From an uncultured Streptococcus sp. (lineage in GTDB: Bacteria; Bacillota; Bacilli; Lactobacillales; Streptococcaceae), in NCBI GenBank assembly GCA_934196125.1, contig CAKPVT010000016.1, positions 1 to 38,827 of the forward strand: a stretch of 38,827 bases of DNA, in the 5' to 3' direction. Positions 22,925 to 31,470 of the stretch are shown in pieces. A program made the translations under genes and the position numbers. The notes below the pieces were generated by a model, which was not told where the DNA came from, made no database searches, and worked only from the letters and a program-made list of their open reading frames with translations. The first letter of the stretch is position 1. The number at the start of each line of letters is the position of its first letter.

Positions 22925-24081
22925 TTTTGGCTTAAAAAGCGTGTTTTAAACATCAAGACAAGGCTGATTATTAGGCTAATAATAGCATAAATCACAAAGG
23001 CAAAACCAGGTTGTGGATTGATTTTTGAAAAAAGACTTAGGACAATGGCTGCGCTAGCTCCGCCAAAATTACAAAATAGCAGAACCAAAGTTGTCGCATG
23101 TCCAATCAATTGTGGCGATATTTTATTTGACACATTGCTAAAGACGCTTGTAACCACAATGCTGTACCAGAACCCTGAAAGCATTGCTCCTATAAGCATT
23201 AACCAGAGATTGTGTGCCACACCAAGCATAAACAATCCAAGAGCAAATGGAAGCAAGGAAACGATTATCAGCCGTTTCTTAAAGTGCGCTAATAAGCCTT
23301 CAAAGCAAATACCAGAGAGAATTCCCATTAACATCATGCCACTCAAAATCAAACTAGCTTGGCGTGGACTTCCAAGGTGCAATTGGTCAACGATAACTGG
23401 AATTCTAAGGCTATTGGCACTATTAATATTAATCACAAATCCTGCCAATAAAGACAATCCGACAATATACACAATATCTTTTTTTGTAAATTTAGCTGAT
23501 GTTTTTGGGCTAGCCACTTCCGCTACAACAGCTCGTTTTGGAGCAAACAGCAAATAAAACAGTAAAATAAGTAAGGCAAACAGATAAACGATAAACGCCC
23601 ATGACCAACCAAGCGGCACTAAAAAACCTACCAGAGCTGTTAAAAAAGCATTGCCTAGCACTTCAAACGACCCACGAAAGCCAAGCATTTGTACGCGCTC
23701 ATTTCCTTGGTAATTTTCGCTAATGATACTAATCGCACGCGCGTTAATCAGACCAATTCCCATTCCTAGAAGCACACGTGAGACAACAACCAACGCATAC
23801 GTTTTGCCAATAACGGGTAAACTTCCACCAAATGCAATGCATGACAGTCCTAAAATGATACTGCTGCGTTCTGACAGAAAACGGTCCAAGAATGGATTTA
23901 TCACCAGCATTCCCATAATTGCAAAAGAGGAAATGGAAAATAGCATTTCAACTTGACTTGCAGCATAGCCTTGTTGCTGAAACGTTGCAATCATTTGCGG
24001 TAAAGCTGTTGACGTTGAAAAGGTCGAAACCAACATGAGAGACAGTGACAAGAGACTAAGTTTCTCCAAAAGTGCTTTCAT
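22921..24081 (-). CDS. Major facilitator superfamily transporter
   Basis: 386 residues with about twelve membrane spans in two six-span halves split by a cytosolic loop (~190-205, KRAVVAEVASPKTSAKF). The span 2-3 loop has the MFS motif-A-like FLDRFLSERSS, and the span 4 region RVLLGMGIGLINARAISI is typical of drug/sugar efflux MFS proteins. The substrate cannot be told. ATG at 24079-24081. It was originally coupled to the RpiR gene by an ATGA overlap, and is divergent from the Crp/Fnr gene. Confidence 0.85.
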   Translation of the reverse strand: MKALLEKLSLLSLSLMLVSTFSTSTALPQMIATFQQQGYAASQVEMLFSISSFAIMGMLVINPFLDRFLSERSSIILGLSCIAFGGSLPVIGKTYALVVVSRVLLGMGIGLINARAISIISENYQGNERVQMLGFRGSFEVLGNAFLTALVGFLVPLGWSWAFIVYLFALLILLFYLLFAPKRAVVAEVASPKTSAKFTKKDIVYIVGLSLLAGFVININSANSLRIPVIVDQLHLGSPRQASLILSGMMLMGILSGICFEGLLAHFKKRLIIVSLLPFALGLFMLGVAHNLWLMLIGAMLSGFWYSIVVTSVFSNVSNKISPQLIGHATTLVLLFCNFGGASAAIVLSLFSKINPQPGFAFVIYAIISLIISLVLMFKTRFLSQK

Positions 24082-24094
24082 ACGAACTCCTTAC

Positions 24095-24155
24095 TTGTTT
24101 TTTTCATCAAATCAAGTATAATCAAAATTAACGCATAAAAATATGACTTTTGTCA
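24095..24155 (+). promoter_or_regulatory. Promoter and dyad in front of the Crp/Fnr gene
   Basis: TTGTTT (24095-24100) and TATAAT (24117-24122), 16 bp apart, point to the Crp/Fnr gene. In its leader a perfect dyad TGAC-TTTT-GTCA (24144-24155) could bind the regulator itself. Confidence 0.45.
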
Positions 24156-24174
24156 CAATTAAAAGGAGATATAC

Positions 24175-24819
24175 GTGTCATTAGAAGCCTATATTAAAGA
24201 ATATCAGCTAGAAAAAATCTTCCCTACTCATTATTTTGATAAATTGCAAGTCTTGCAACTATCTGCTGGGGATGCCATTTGTCATCAAGGCGAATCATTA
24301 ACAGCACTCTCTTACTTTGCCAAAGGAAAACTCAAAATCGTTCGCCGACTTTTTAACGGAAAAGAGCACATTCTTGACATTAAAGAAAAGCCAACCCTAA
24401 TCGGTGATATTGAGTTATTAACAGACCAACCTGTCGTATCATCTGTTATCGCCCTCGAGGATACTCTCATTATCCAATTGCCTTTGGCTGGCATTCGTGA
24501 ACAATTGCTTGCTGACAATGCTCTGCTTTTAAACTTGAGCAAAGGCTTAGCACAATCTCTCTACGAGCAAAACATTCGCGCGTCAACAAATTTAAATTAC
24601 ACATTGAAAGAACGCTTAGCAACGCATATCTTGGCTATCGAGGAAAAAGGTGTTTTCAAATTAGAATTGACAAGCCTTGCTAATTCATTTAGCGTCAGCT
24701 ACCGTCATTTACTGCGTGTCATTCATGAGCTGATTGATACAGGAATCATCGAAAAACGCAGGCCCTATTATTACATCAAAAACATGACGCAATTGATTGA
24801 CCTAAAAATCACTAATTAA
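24175..24819 (+). CDS. Crp/Fnr family transcriptional regulator
   Basis: 214 residues starting at GTG 24175 with AAAAGGAG upstream. An N-terminal cyclic-nucleotide-binding-like beta barrel (~20-115: GDAICHQGESLTALSYFAKG, LIGDIELLTDQPVVSSVIAL) is joined by a long dimer helix to a winged HTH (~150-214: LTSLANSFSVSYRHLLRVI, then a hydrophobic wing and tail). There are no clustered cysteines for a 4Fe-4S cluster, so it is not a classical FNR. The effector is unknown. Being divergent from the MFS gene, it may control it. Confidence 0.85.
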   Translation: MSLEAYIKEYQLEKIFPTHYFDKLQVLQLSAGDAICHQGESLTALSYFAKGKLKIVRRLFNGKEHILDIKEKPTLIGDIELLTDQPVVSSVIALEDTLIIQLPLAGIREQLLADNALLLNLSKGLAQSLYEQNIRASTNLNYTLKERLATHILAIEEKGVFKLELTSLANSFSVSYRHLLRVIHELIDTGIIEKRRPYYYIKNMTQLIDLKITN

Positions 24820-24886
24820 GCCTTTAACTTTCTCGTTCCGCATTTTTGTGCTATATTGTTATTATAGAATAAATTGAGGAGAAAAT

Positions 24887-25501
24887 ATGTCAGTTATTGA
24901 AAAATTAGCAAAACCAAGTCATTTAATCAATATGGATGACATCATTCGTGAAGGCAATCCGACACTTCGTGCGGTTGCCGAAGAAGTAACATTTCCTTTA
25001 TCTAATGAAGAAATTATTCTAGGCGAAAAAATGTTACAATTCTTGAAAAACTCACAAGACCCTGTAACAGCTGAAAAAATGGGCTTGCGTGGTGGTGTTG
25101 GTCTAGCAGCCCCACAATTAGACATTTCAAAACGCATCATTGCTGTTCTCGTTCCAAATCCTGAGGACAAAGACGGTAATCCACCAAAAGAAGCTTATAG
25201 CTTACAAGAAGTCATGTACAATCCAAAAGTTGTGGCACATTCTGTCCAAGATGCTGCGCTTGCTGACGGTGAGGGATGCTTGTCTGTTGACCGTGTTGTC
25301 GAAGGCTATGTGGTTCGTCACTCACGTGTAACCGTTGATTACTTTGATAAAAATGGTGAAAAACATCGCATTAAACTCAAAGGTTATAATTCAATCGTCG
25401 TTCAACACGAAATCGACCACACCAACGGTATCATGTTCTACGATCGCATTGATGAGAAAAATCCATTCGCCATTAAAGAAGGTATGCTAATTATCGAATA
25501 A
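24887..25501 (+). CDS. def: Peptide deformylase
   Basis: 204 residues, a type 2 (Gram-positive) peptide deformylase that removes the N-formyl group from new proteins. The three metal motifs are present: GVGLAAPQ (~70), EGCLSVD with the Cys ligand (~130) and QHEIDHTNG with both His ligands and the catalytic Glu (~173-181). The insertion between motifs 1 and 2 is typical of type 2. ATG 24887 is preceded by GAGGAG. A bidirectional terminator follows. Confidence 0.97.
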   Translation: MSVIEKLAKPSHLINMDDIIREGNPTLRAVAEEVTFPLSNEEIILGEKMLQFLKNSQDPVTAEKMGLRGGVGLAAPQLDISKRIIAVLVPNPEDKDGNPPKEAYSLQEVMYNPKVVAHSVQDAALADGEGCLSVDRVVEGYVVRHSRVTVDYFDKNGEKHRIKLKGYNSIVVQHEIDHTNGIMFYDRIDEKNPFAIKEGMLIIE

Positions 25502-25504
25502 AAC

Positions 25505-25550
25505 AAAAAGCTCATTGTCTTTCGCAGAAATTGACAATGAGCTTTTTTGT
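25505..25550. terminator. Bidirectional terminator between def and the FMN reductase gene
   Basis: AAAAAGCTCATTGTC and GACAATGAGCTTTTTT form a perfect long stem separating two convergent genes. Confidence 0.85.
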
Positions 25551-25560
25551 GTAACTTGAC

Positions 25561-26106
25561 TTAGTCGATTGCTGATAGAAGGGCTTGAGCTTGTTTGTCA
25601 AGGTTTGCAAGAACTTCTTCTGTTGGAACGAACACACCATCCGCCCAAGCTGAATCATTTACACGTGTCGTTGTGATTTCATCGACAAATTGTGTACGGA
25701 TGAATGGGAGCAAGGCACGATAGCTTTCTGCCGCTTGTTCGTGACCACCATTAGCAAGAATAGAAACCGTAGTTACTTTTTCGTTGATTGCTGACGGACC
25801 TGTTGGGTCTGAAAGGTCAATGGCACGTGACAACCAGTCTAGCAAGTTTTTCACAGAACCTGGGATAGCAAAGTTGTAAACAGGTGAGAAAATCCAGATA
25901 GCATCAGCTTCTGAAACAGCTTGACGAGCTGCCTGAACAGTTGCTGGAATATTAGCTTCTAAATCTTGTGAAAAGACTGGTACTTGTGACCAATCAAGAT
26001 AGCTAACTTCTGCTTTTCCTTCAAGCACTTTTTCAGCATTTTTAGCGAATTGAGCATTGAATGAACCGCTACGTAATGAGCCGACAACAAATAGAATTTT
26101 TTTCAT
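25561..26106 (-). CDS. NADPH-dependent FMN reductase family protein
   Basis: 181-residue flavodoxin-fold reductase. GSLRSGSFNAQFAK (~9-22) is the phosphate-binding loop for FMN, and SPVYNFAIPGSVKNLLDWLSR (split here for reading around PGSVKN) is the family signature near residue 80. Likely an NAD(P)H:quinone or azo/chromate reductase type activity; substrate unknown. RBS AAGGAG precedes ATG 26104-26106. It lies 106 bp after a MarR gene on the same strand, and MarR proteins often control such redox genes. Confidence 0.88.
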   Translation of the reverse strand: MKKILFVVGSLRSGSFNAQFAKNAEKVLEGKAEVSYLDWSQVPVFSQDLEANIPATVQAARQAVSEADAIWIFSPVYNFAIPGSVKNLLDWLSRAIDLSDPTGPSAINEKVTTVSILANGGHEQAAESYRALLPFIRTQFVDEITTTRVNDSAWADGVFVPTEEVLANLDKQAQALLSAID

Positions 26107-26174
26107 GTGAGTCTCCTTAAAAAGGTTATTTATTTAGTAATGATTAGTTTTAAAGAAATCAAAGTATCATTTAT

Positions 26175-26186
26175 CACTAAATAGTG
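26175..26186. promoter_or_regulatory. Candidate MarR operator
   Basis: CACTA-AA-TAGTG is a perfect 5-bp dyad in the gap between marR and the FMN reductase gene, and a looser AGTAATGATTAGT lies nearby (~26137-26150). The position suits control of the reductase gene. Confidence 0.35.
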
Positions 26187-26212
26187 CTTTTTATACGCTG
26201 TCATTGTACGCT

Positions 26213-26665
26213 TTATTTTTGATTTTGTAAATTATTTTGCTCACAAGGTTTGAATTTTTTCAAAAGTCGAATGAGTTCTGCTTGTTCGTCCTCAGTTAGC
26301 ACTGAAAAAGTTTCCTCAACTTTAGCGATATGGAGCGGCAGAGCGTGTTCAATGACCTGGCGTCCTTGCTCTGTTAACCCAACCAGATAAGCTCGTTTAT
26401 CGTGAGGGCAAGTGGTACGTGTCACCCAACCTTTTTTCTCCATATTTCTGATGACAACCGTCATATTGCCAGAAGTTGCCAACATACTGTCTAGTAGTGC
26501 TGCGATTTTCATCGGTCCTTTGGCATAAAGAACGTCTAAAACACCAAATTGAGTTGGTGTCAAATGGTCAACTTTAAACGACTCTGATACTCTAGCATCA
26601 ATCGTACGAAAAGCTTTTCGCATCACAACCATTGATTTTACAGCATTATTTTTGAAATTCACCAT
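26213..26665 (-). CDS. MarR family transcriptional regulator
   Basis: 150 residues with the MarR winged helix: LTPTQFGVLDVLYAKGPMKI, LDSMLATSGNMTVVIRNMEK (recognition helix) and the wing TCPHDKRAYLVGLTEQGRQV with the conserved D-K-R. Dimerisation helices are at both ends. The LATSGNMT variant and final Cys (KPCEQNN) may allow redox sensing, but this is a guess. RBS AAGGAG precedes ATG 26663-26665. It is likely autoregulated and to control the following reductase gene. Confidence 0.88.
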   Translation of the reverse strand: MVNFKNNAVKSMVVMRKAFRTIDARVSESFKVDHLTPTQFGVLDVLYAKGPMKIAALLDSMLATSGNMTVVIRNMEKKGWVTRTTCPHDKRAYLVGLTEQGRQVIEHALPLHIAKVEETFSVLTEDEQAELIRLLKKFKPCEQNNLQNQK

Positions 26666-26707
26666 TTCGTCTCCTTAAAAATTTCCCTTTAAAAATAAAT
26701 GTCATAA

Positions 26708-26760
26708 GAAAACGAACAAACCACGTCAGTTTTTTCTGAAAGCAATTTGTTCGTTTCTAT
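26708..26760 (-). terminator. Terminator after polC
   Basis: On the minus strand AACGAACAAA pairs across a ~25-nt loop with TTTGTTCGTT, followed by TTCTT. It lies 20 bp past the polC stop. Confidence 0.5.
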
Positions 26761-26779
26761 CCTAGTTTAAGTTTCTATC

Positions 26780-29700
26780 TTAGAAGAAATCATCAAATAG
26801 ACTTAATTGGTTATCTTCTGGCATATTGCCAAGGATTCCCATTTCGTCCATTTTTTCAACTAATGTGGCTGAAACGCCACCACGTTTGCGGAGTTCCATT
26901 TTTGAGAGGAATTCTCCTTCTTCACGTGCTTTAACAATTTGCTTAGCAACGTTTTCACCAAGACCGTCCATCGCTACAAATGGTGGAATAAGGGTATCAC
27001 CGTCGATGATAAACTCGGTTGCATCACTACGGTAAAGGTCAAGTTGACCAAATTTATAACCACGTTCGAGCATTTCATTGACAATTTCAAGTGTGGTGTA
27101 TAAATCAATTTCAACATTTGAAGCTTCGTTATTCTTACGCTTATTAGAAATATCAGCCATGCGTTCTTTCACAGCATCAAGCCCAGCACTCATTGTCTTA
27201 ATGTCAAAGGCCTTAGCACGGATTGAGAAATAAGCACAGTAGTAGTAAATCGGATAATGTACTTTAAAGTAAGCTACACGAAGCGCCATTAAAACGTAGG
27301 CTGCCGCATGGGCTTTGGGGAACATGTACTTGATTTTACCACAGGATTCAATGTACCAGTCGGGCACATTATTTTCTCGCATAGCTTCAATGTATCCATT
27401 ACGTTCCTCGTCAGAGATTTTAAGCCACATTCCCTTACGCACACGTTCCATAATGGTAAAAGCCATTTTTGGCCCCAAACCTGCGTGCATGAGGTAAACC
27501 ATGATGTCGTCACGACAACCGATAACGGTTTTCAGCGTGGCAATCTCCTCTTTAATCAAGTCTTGCGCATTTCCTAGCCAAACGTCGGTACCATGAGAAA
27601 GCCCCGATAACTGGAGCAATTCGGCAAATGTTGTTGGGTGAGTTTCTTCAACCATACCACGAACAAAGTTTGTCCCAAATTCTGGAATACCAAGCATTCC
27701 TGTCGGCGTTCCGATTTGTTCAGGGGTGACACCAAGCACTTCTGTGCCTGAGAAAAGCGCCATAACGTCTGGGTCATCAGCTGGAATATCCTTAGGATCG
27801 ATACCAGATAAATCCTGCAATTTACGAATCATGGTCGGATCATCATGACCGAGAATATCAAGTTTCAAGACGTTTTCATCGATATCGTGGAAGTTAAAGT
27901 GAGTGGTTTGCCATTCTGCTGATAAATCGTCCGCTGGGTATTGAACAGGGGTAAAATCATACACATCCATGTAGTTTGGAATAACAACGATACCACCTGG
28001 GTGTTGTCCAGTCGTACGTTTAACACCAGCTGCACCTTGTGCCAAGCGTTCCACCTCTGCTTCTGGATAGAATTTGTCATAATCACGTTCGTAACCTTTA
28101 ACAAATCCGTAAGCAGTACGGTCTGCCACCGTACCTACGGTTCCAGCACGAAAGGCGTATTGTTCACCAAAAATATCACGAACGTCCAAGTGAGCTGACG
28201 GTTGGTCATCACCAGAGAAGTTCAAATCGATATCAGGAACCTTGTCTCCATCAAAACCAAGGAAGGTTTCAAACGGAATATCGTGTCCATCTTTCTTGTA
28301 ACGTGTGCCACATTCTGGGCAATCCTTGTCAGGCAAATCATAACCAGAACCAACAGAACCATCGGTGATGAATTCTGAATGCTGACAATTTGGACAGACA
28401 TAATGTGGTGGCATTGGGTTAACTTCGGTAATCCCAATCATGGTTGCCACAAAACTTGACCCAACCGAACCACGCGAACCAACCAAGTAGCCACGGTCGT
28501 TAGAACGAATTACCAACATCTGCGAAGCCAAGTAAATCACGGCAAATCCATTACCCAAAATTGACGTTAATTCTTTTTCAATACGTAAATCGACGATATC
28601 AGGAAGTGGATTACCATAGATTTCAAAGGCTTTTTGATAGGTCATTTCAGCGACACGTTCTTCTGATTTTTCAAGGAAAGGTGTGTACAAGTCTTTCTTA
28701 ACAACCTCGACTTCCTCGAAACGGTCAGCAAAATCATTGGTATTCTTAACAACAACTTCATACGCGACATCTTCGCCAAGAAAGGCAAATTCATCTAACA
28801 TTTCATTGGTTGTACGGAAATGCGCTTTTGGTAGCGGAGCAGGTTGGGCATTTTCACCACGACCAATCGGACGGTTAATCGGTGCCCCTTGCCCTAAACT
28901 ACGGACAATAATTTCACGGTAAATCTCATCTTCAGGCTCGATATAATGGACATTCCCAGTCGCCAAAACAGGCTTGTTCAGACGACGTCCAACCTCAAGC
29001 AAATCTCGGATGACTTGTCGGATACCTTCTTCATCTTTGATTGTTCCTTGCGCCAATAGCGGAGCGTAAAGCGCTGGTGGCATAACTTCGATGAAATCAT
29101 AATATTTCGCTACTTTAACCGCAGCATCCACCCCTGAAGATAAGACCGCATCAAAAACTTCGCCCTCCGAGCAGGCTGTTCCTAGCAAGAGCCCTTCACG
29201 GTGGGCGTCAAGAACCGTTCTTGGAATGCGAGCTACACCTTCAAAATATTTGACATTAGAAAGGCTGACGAGTTTGAAAATATTTTTCAAACCTGTTTGG
29301 TTTTGAACATAAATCGTCGCGTGTTTGACACGTGCTTTCTTGTAAGAATCCTCAGCAATCAATTTCGTATTCAAATCCATCATATTGGTTAAATTGTGGT
29401 TTTCACGCGCTTCTTTCAAGAAAATAAAGAGCAAGCGACCAGTGGCTTCCGCATCGTAGTTCGCCATATGGTGGTGTTCTAGCGAAACTTGGAACCGTTT
29501 GGTCAATGGTCCCAAACCATGACGTTTGTATTCTGGATAGAGATTTCGGGCGAATTCCAAGGTATCAATGACAGGTTGTGTAATGATTGGCATGCCATGA
29601 CGTTCATAATTGGCATTCATAAAACCAACGTCAAAGGTTGCATTGTGGGCAACTAGCACAGTATCCTGACAAAAATCTTGGAACATTTGAAGGACTTCTT

Positions 29701-31174
29701 CAATCGGTTTAGCATTGCGAACATGATTATCCGTAATACCAGTCAATTCCGTTGTAAAAGCTGATAAATGATGACCTGGGTTGATGAACTCATCAAACTG
29801 TTCAACAATATTTCCCTTGTACATTTTTGAAGCCGCAATCTGAATCAAGTCATTATTGACCGCAGAAAGCCCAGTCGTTTCCACGTCAAATACGACGTAG
29901 GTAGCTTCGTTTAACTCAATATCTTGAGGATTGTAGGCAATCGGCACTTTGTCCTCAACGATATTAGCTTCTAAACCAAAAATCACCTTGATACCATCTT
30001 TACGTGCTCTGTGATAACCGTGTGGGAAACTTTGCACATTGCCGTGGTCAGTAATAGCAACAGCCTTGTGTCCCCATTTCGCTGCTGTATCAATTAATTC
30101 TTCAACCGTTGGCAGCGCATCCATAGTTGACATATTCGTATGAGCATGGAATTCCACACGTTTTTGACCTTCTGGCATTAAATCCTTGCGGTCATGATGA
30201 ACAATCTCTTTGACATCTTGCACATTCATGGTCAATGCATGGGTGAAATTATTATTTTCAACATTTCCACGAACTCGAAGCCATGACCCTTTGGCAATCA
30301 TATCGTATTTTTTCAACTCATCATCATCTTTTGCCCATTTTTGCATGGCAAAACTTGATGTGTAGTCAGTCATTTTAAAATTAATAATGTGACGTCCTGT
30401 ACGAGTTGTTTTCTTTTCAACATCAAAAACCATTCCTTCAAAGACAATTCGGTTTTCTTCTGTTGTGACTTCAACCATTGGTGTGATTTTGGCGTTTTCA
30501 AAACCTGCACGGCGCTGCTTGGCACGTTCTTTAAAATCAAATTTAGGTTTTGGTGCTTCTTCAGTTGGTGGCATAGAAGCTTCCAGAGATTTAACCGCCT
30601 CATGATTTTCCTGCACCGCTTTTTCCACCATAGCTTCACGGTTTGACGTAAAATCTTCTCGTAAAGCTTGCGTCATCGCTTCATCAGAAACTATGTCAAT
30701 GGTAAGCTCGCCAAAGCCAAACACTTCAAACTGACGTACTAGGTTAGGCAGATGATTTTCGCGAAAATGGTCATTATTAACAAATGCTGGCGCTTCAATC
30801 AATAATTTTGTGCCATCATAAGAGACCTTCAATTTACTGAAAGAAGCCTTGAAGCCGGCGCTATCACACGGAGTATGCTCAAAAGCCTCTTCATAGTAGG
30901 CTTGCAATAAAGGTTGGGAAAAATCGACAGTTTCTGCCTGAATATCAAAAGTCACTCTGATATCCGCTTGCTTAAAAGTGTTCACCAATCGATAAGACAA
31001 TTCACGATAGATTTCAATTGGCAAAATTTCCGCAAATGAAAAATGGAACTCCCAGAGGCGAGATACAGAATGCACCTTAACTTCACGAATATCTGCAGAT
31101 GAAAAAGCAGAAGATTGTCGCATGTCAAGCGGCATATCGATTTGCTCCATCAATTTTTTAAATAATTCTGACAT
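26780..31174 (-). CDS. polC: DNA polymerase III alpha subunit, PolC type
   Basis: 1464 residues, full length. This is the main replicative polymerase of low-GC Gram-positives. The order is: N-terminal domain; OB fold (~230-320, RTGRHIINFKMTDYTSSF); PHP domain (VEFHAHTNMSTMDALP, ~335); an inserted DnaQ-type 3'-5' exonuclease (YVVFDVETTGL, ~420, and HNATFDVGF); the polymerase core with SRGSVGSSFVATMIGIT; a zinc motif (CPNCQHSEF...CPECGT); and the palm PDIDLNFSGD. The C-terminus ends NQLSLFDDFF, containing a QLSLF clamp-binding peptide. GAGGTAG lies before ATG 31172-31174. Confidence 0.98.
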   Translation of the reverse strand: MSELFKKLMEQIDMPLDMRQSSAFSSADIREVKVHSVSRLWEFHFSFAEILPIEIYRELSYRLVNTFKQADIRVTFDIQAETVDFSQPLLQAYYEEAFEHTPCDSAGFKASFSKLKVSYDGTKLLIEAPAFVNNDHFRENHLPNLVRQFEVFGFGELTIDIVSDEAMTQALREDFTSNREAMVEKAVQENHEAVKSLEASMPPTEEAPKPKFDFKERAKQRRAGFENAKITPMVEVTTEENRIVFEGMVFDVEKKTTRTGRHIINFKMTDYTSSFAMQKWAKDDDELKKYDMIAKGSWLRVRGNVENNNFTHALTMNVQDVKEIVHHDRKDLMPEGQKRVEFHAHTNMSTMDALPTVEELIDTAAKWGHKAVAITDHGNVQSFPHGYHRARKDGIKVIFGLEANIVEDKVPIAYNPQDIELNEATYVVFDVETTGLSAVNNDLIQIAASKMYKGNIVEQFDEFINPGHHLSAFTTELTGITDNHVRNAKPIEEVLQMFQDFCQDTVLVAHNATFDVGFMNANYERHGMPIITQPVIDTLEFARNLYPEYKRHGLGPLTKRFQVSLEHHHMANYDAEATGRLLFIFLKEARENHNLTNMMDLNTKLIAEDSYKKARVKHATIYVQNQTGLKNIFKLVSLSNVKYFEGVARIPRTVLDAHREGLLLGTACSEGEVFDAVLSSGVDAAVKVAKYYDFIEVMPPALYAPLLAQGTIKDEEGIRQVIRDLLEVGRRLNKPVLATGNVHYIEPEDEIYREIIVRSLGQGAPINRPIGRGENAQPAPLPKAHFRTTNEMLDEFAFLGEDVAYEVVVKNTNDFADRFEEVEVVKKDLYTPFLEKSEERVAEMTYQKAFEIYGNPLPDIVDLRIEKELTSILGNGFAVIYLASQMLVIRSNDRGYLVGSRGSVGSSFVATMIGITEVNPMPPHYVCPNCQHSEFITDGSVGSGYDLPDKDCPECGTRYKKDGHDIPFETFLGFDGDKVPDIDLNFSGDDQPSAHLDVRDIFGEQYAFRAGTVGTVADRTAYGFVKGYERDYDKFYPEAEVERLAQGAAGVKRTTGQHPGGIVVIPNYMDVYDFTPVQYPADDLSAEWQTTHFNFHDIDENVLKLDILGHDDPTMIRKLQDLSGIDPKDIPADDPDVMALFSGTEVLGVTPEQIGTPTGMLGIPEFGTNFVRGMVEETHPTTFAELLQLSGLSHGTDVWLGNAQDLIKEEIATLKTVIGCRDDIMVYLMHAGLGPKMAFTIMERVRKGMWLKISDEERNGYIEAMRENNVPDWYIESCGKIKYMFPKAHAAAYVLMALRVAYFKVHYPIYYYCAYFSIRAKAFDIKTMSAGLDAVKERMADISNKRKNNEASNVEIDLYTTLEIVNEMLERGYKFGQLDLYRSDATEFIIDGDTLIPPFVAMDGLGENVAKQIVKAREEGEFLSKMELRKRGGVSATLVEKMDEMGILGNMPEDNQLSLFDDFF

Positions 31175-31217
31175 AATGCGTAAACTACCTCAATTCCAAA
31201 AGCTAAATTTATCTACT

Positions 31218-31255
31218 AAGGCAAAATACACCTATTGGTTACCATATTTTGCCTT
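31218..31255. other. Hairpin in the polC leader
   Basis: AAGGCAAAATA (31218-31228) and TATTTTGCCTT (31245-31255) form a perfect 11-bp stem with a 16-nt loop in the untranslated region before polC. There is no T-run after it on the minus strand, so it is not a simple terminator. Confidence 0.45.
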
Positions 31256-31313
31256 CTTTTCTAGTTACGTTATCTCTTAATTTTACCACAAATGAAATCT
31301 TTTTTCGACACAA

Positions 31314-31352
31314 AATAACAAGGTCAAAACTGACTGCTTGACCTTGTTATTA
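31314..31352. terminator. Terminator between proS and polC
   Basis: AATAACAAGGTCAA pairs with TTGACCTTGTTATT around a ~10-nt loop. The stem is near perfect and suits both directions; polC should then have its own promoter. Confidence 0.7.
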
Positions 31353-31353
31353 T

Positions 31354-31470
31354 TAATTTTTGGGAACTATATACCAGTTTACACTAGACACAATATATAG
31401 TGCTTACGAGAATATCAAAAATACAATATGTTGTTGGTGGTGTAAACTGGTATATAGTTCCCTAATTTTT
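31354..31470. mobile_element. MITE-like palindromic insertion at the proS stop
   Basis: A 101-bp unit (31362-31462) has perfect 23-bp terminal inverted repeats starting GGGAACTATATACC, around a 55-bp centre. It is flanked by an 8-bp direct repeat TAATTTTT (31354-31361 and 31463-31470), as left by a transposase making 8-bp target duplications. It has no ORF. The end of the element supplies the G of the proS TAG stop. Confidence 0.65.

Noticed and set aside
31362..31462. The 23-bp inverted repeat as an ordinary proS terminator
   Set aside because: Reading along proS (minus strand) there is no T-run after the stem, the loop is 55 nt, and 8-bp flanking direct repeats are present. A separate good terminator lies at 31314-31352.
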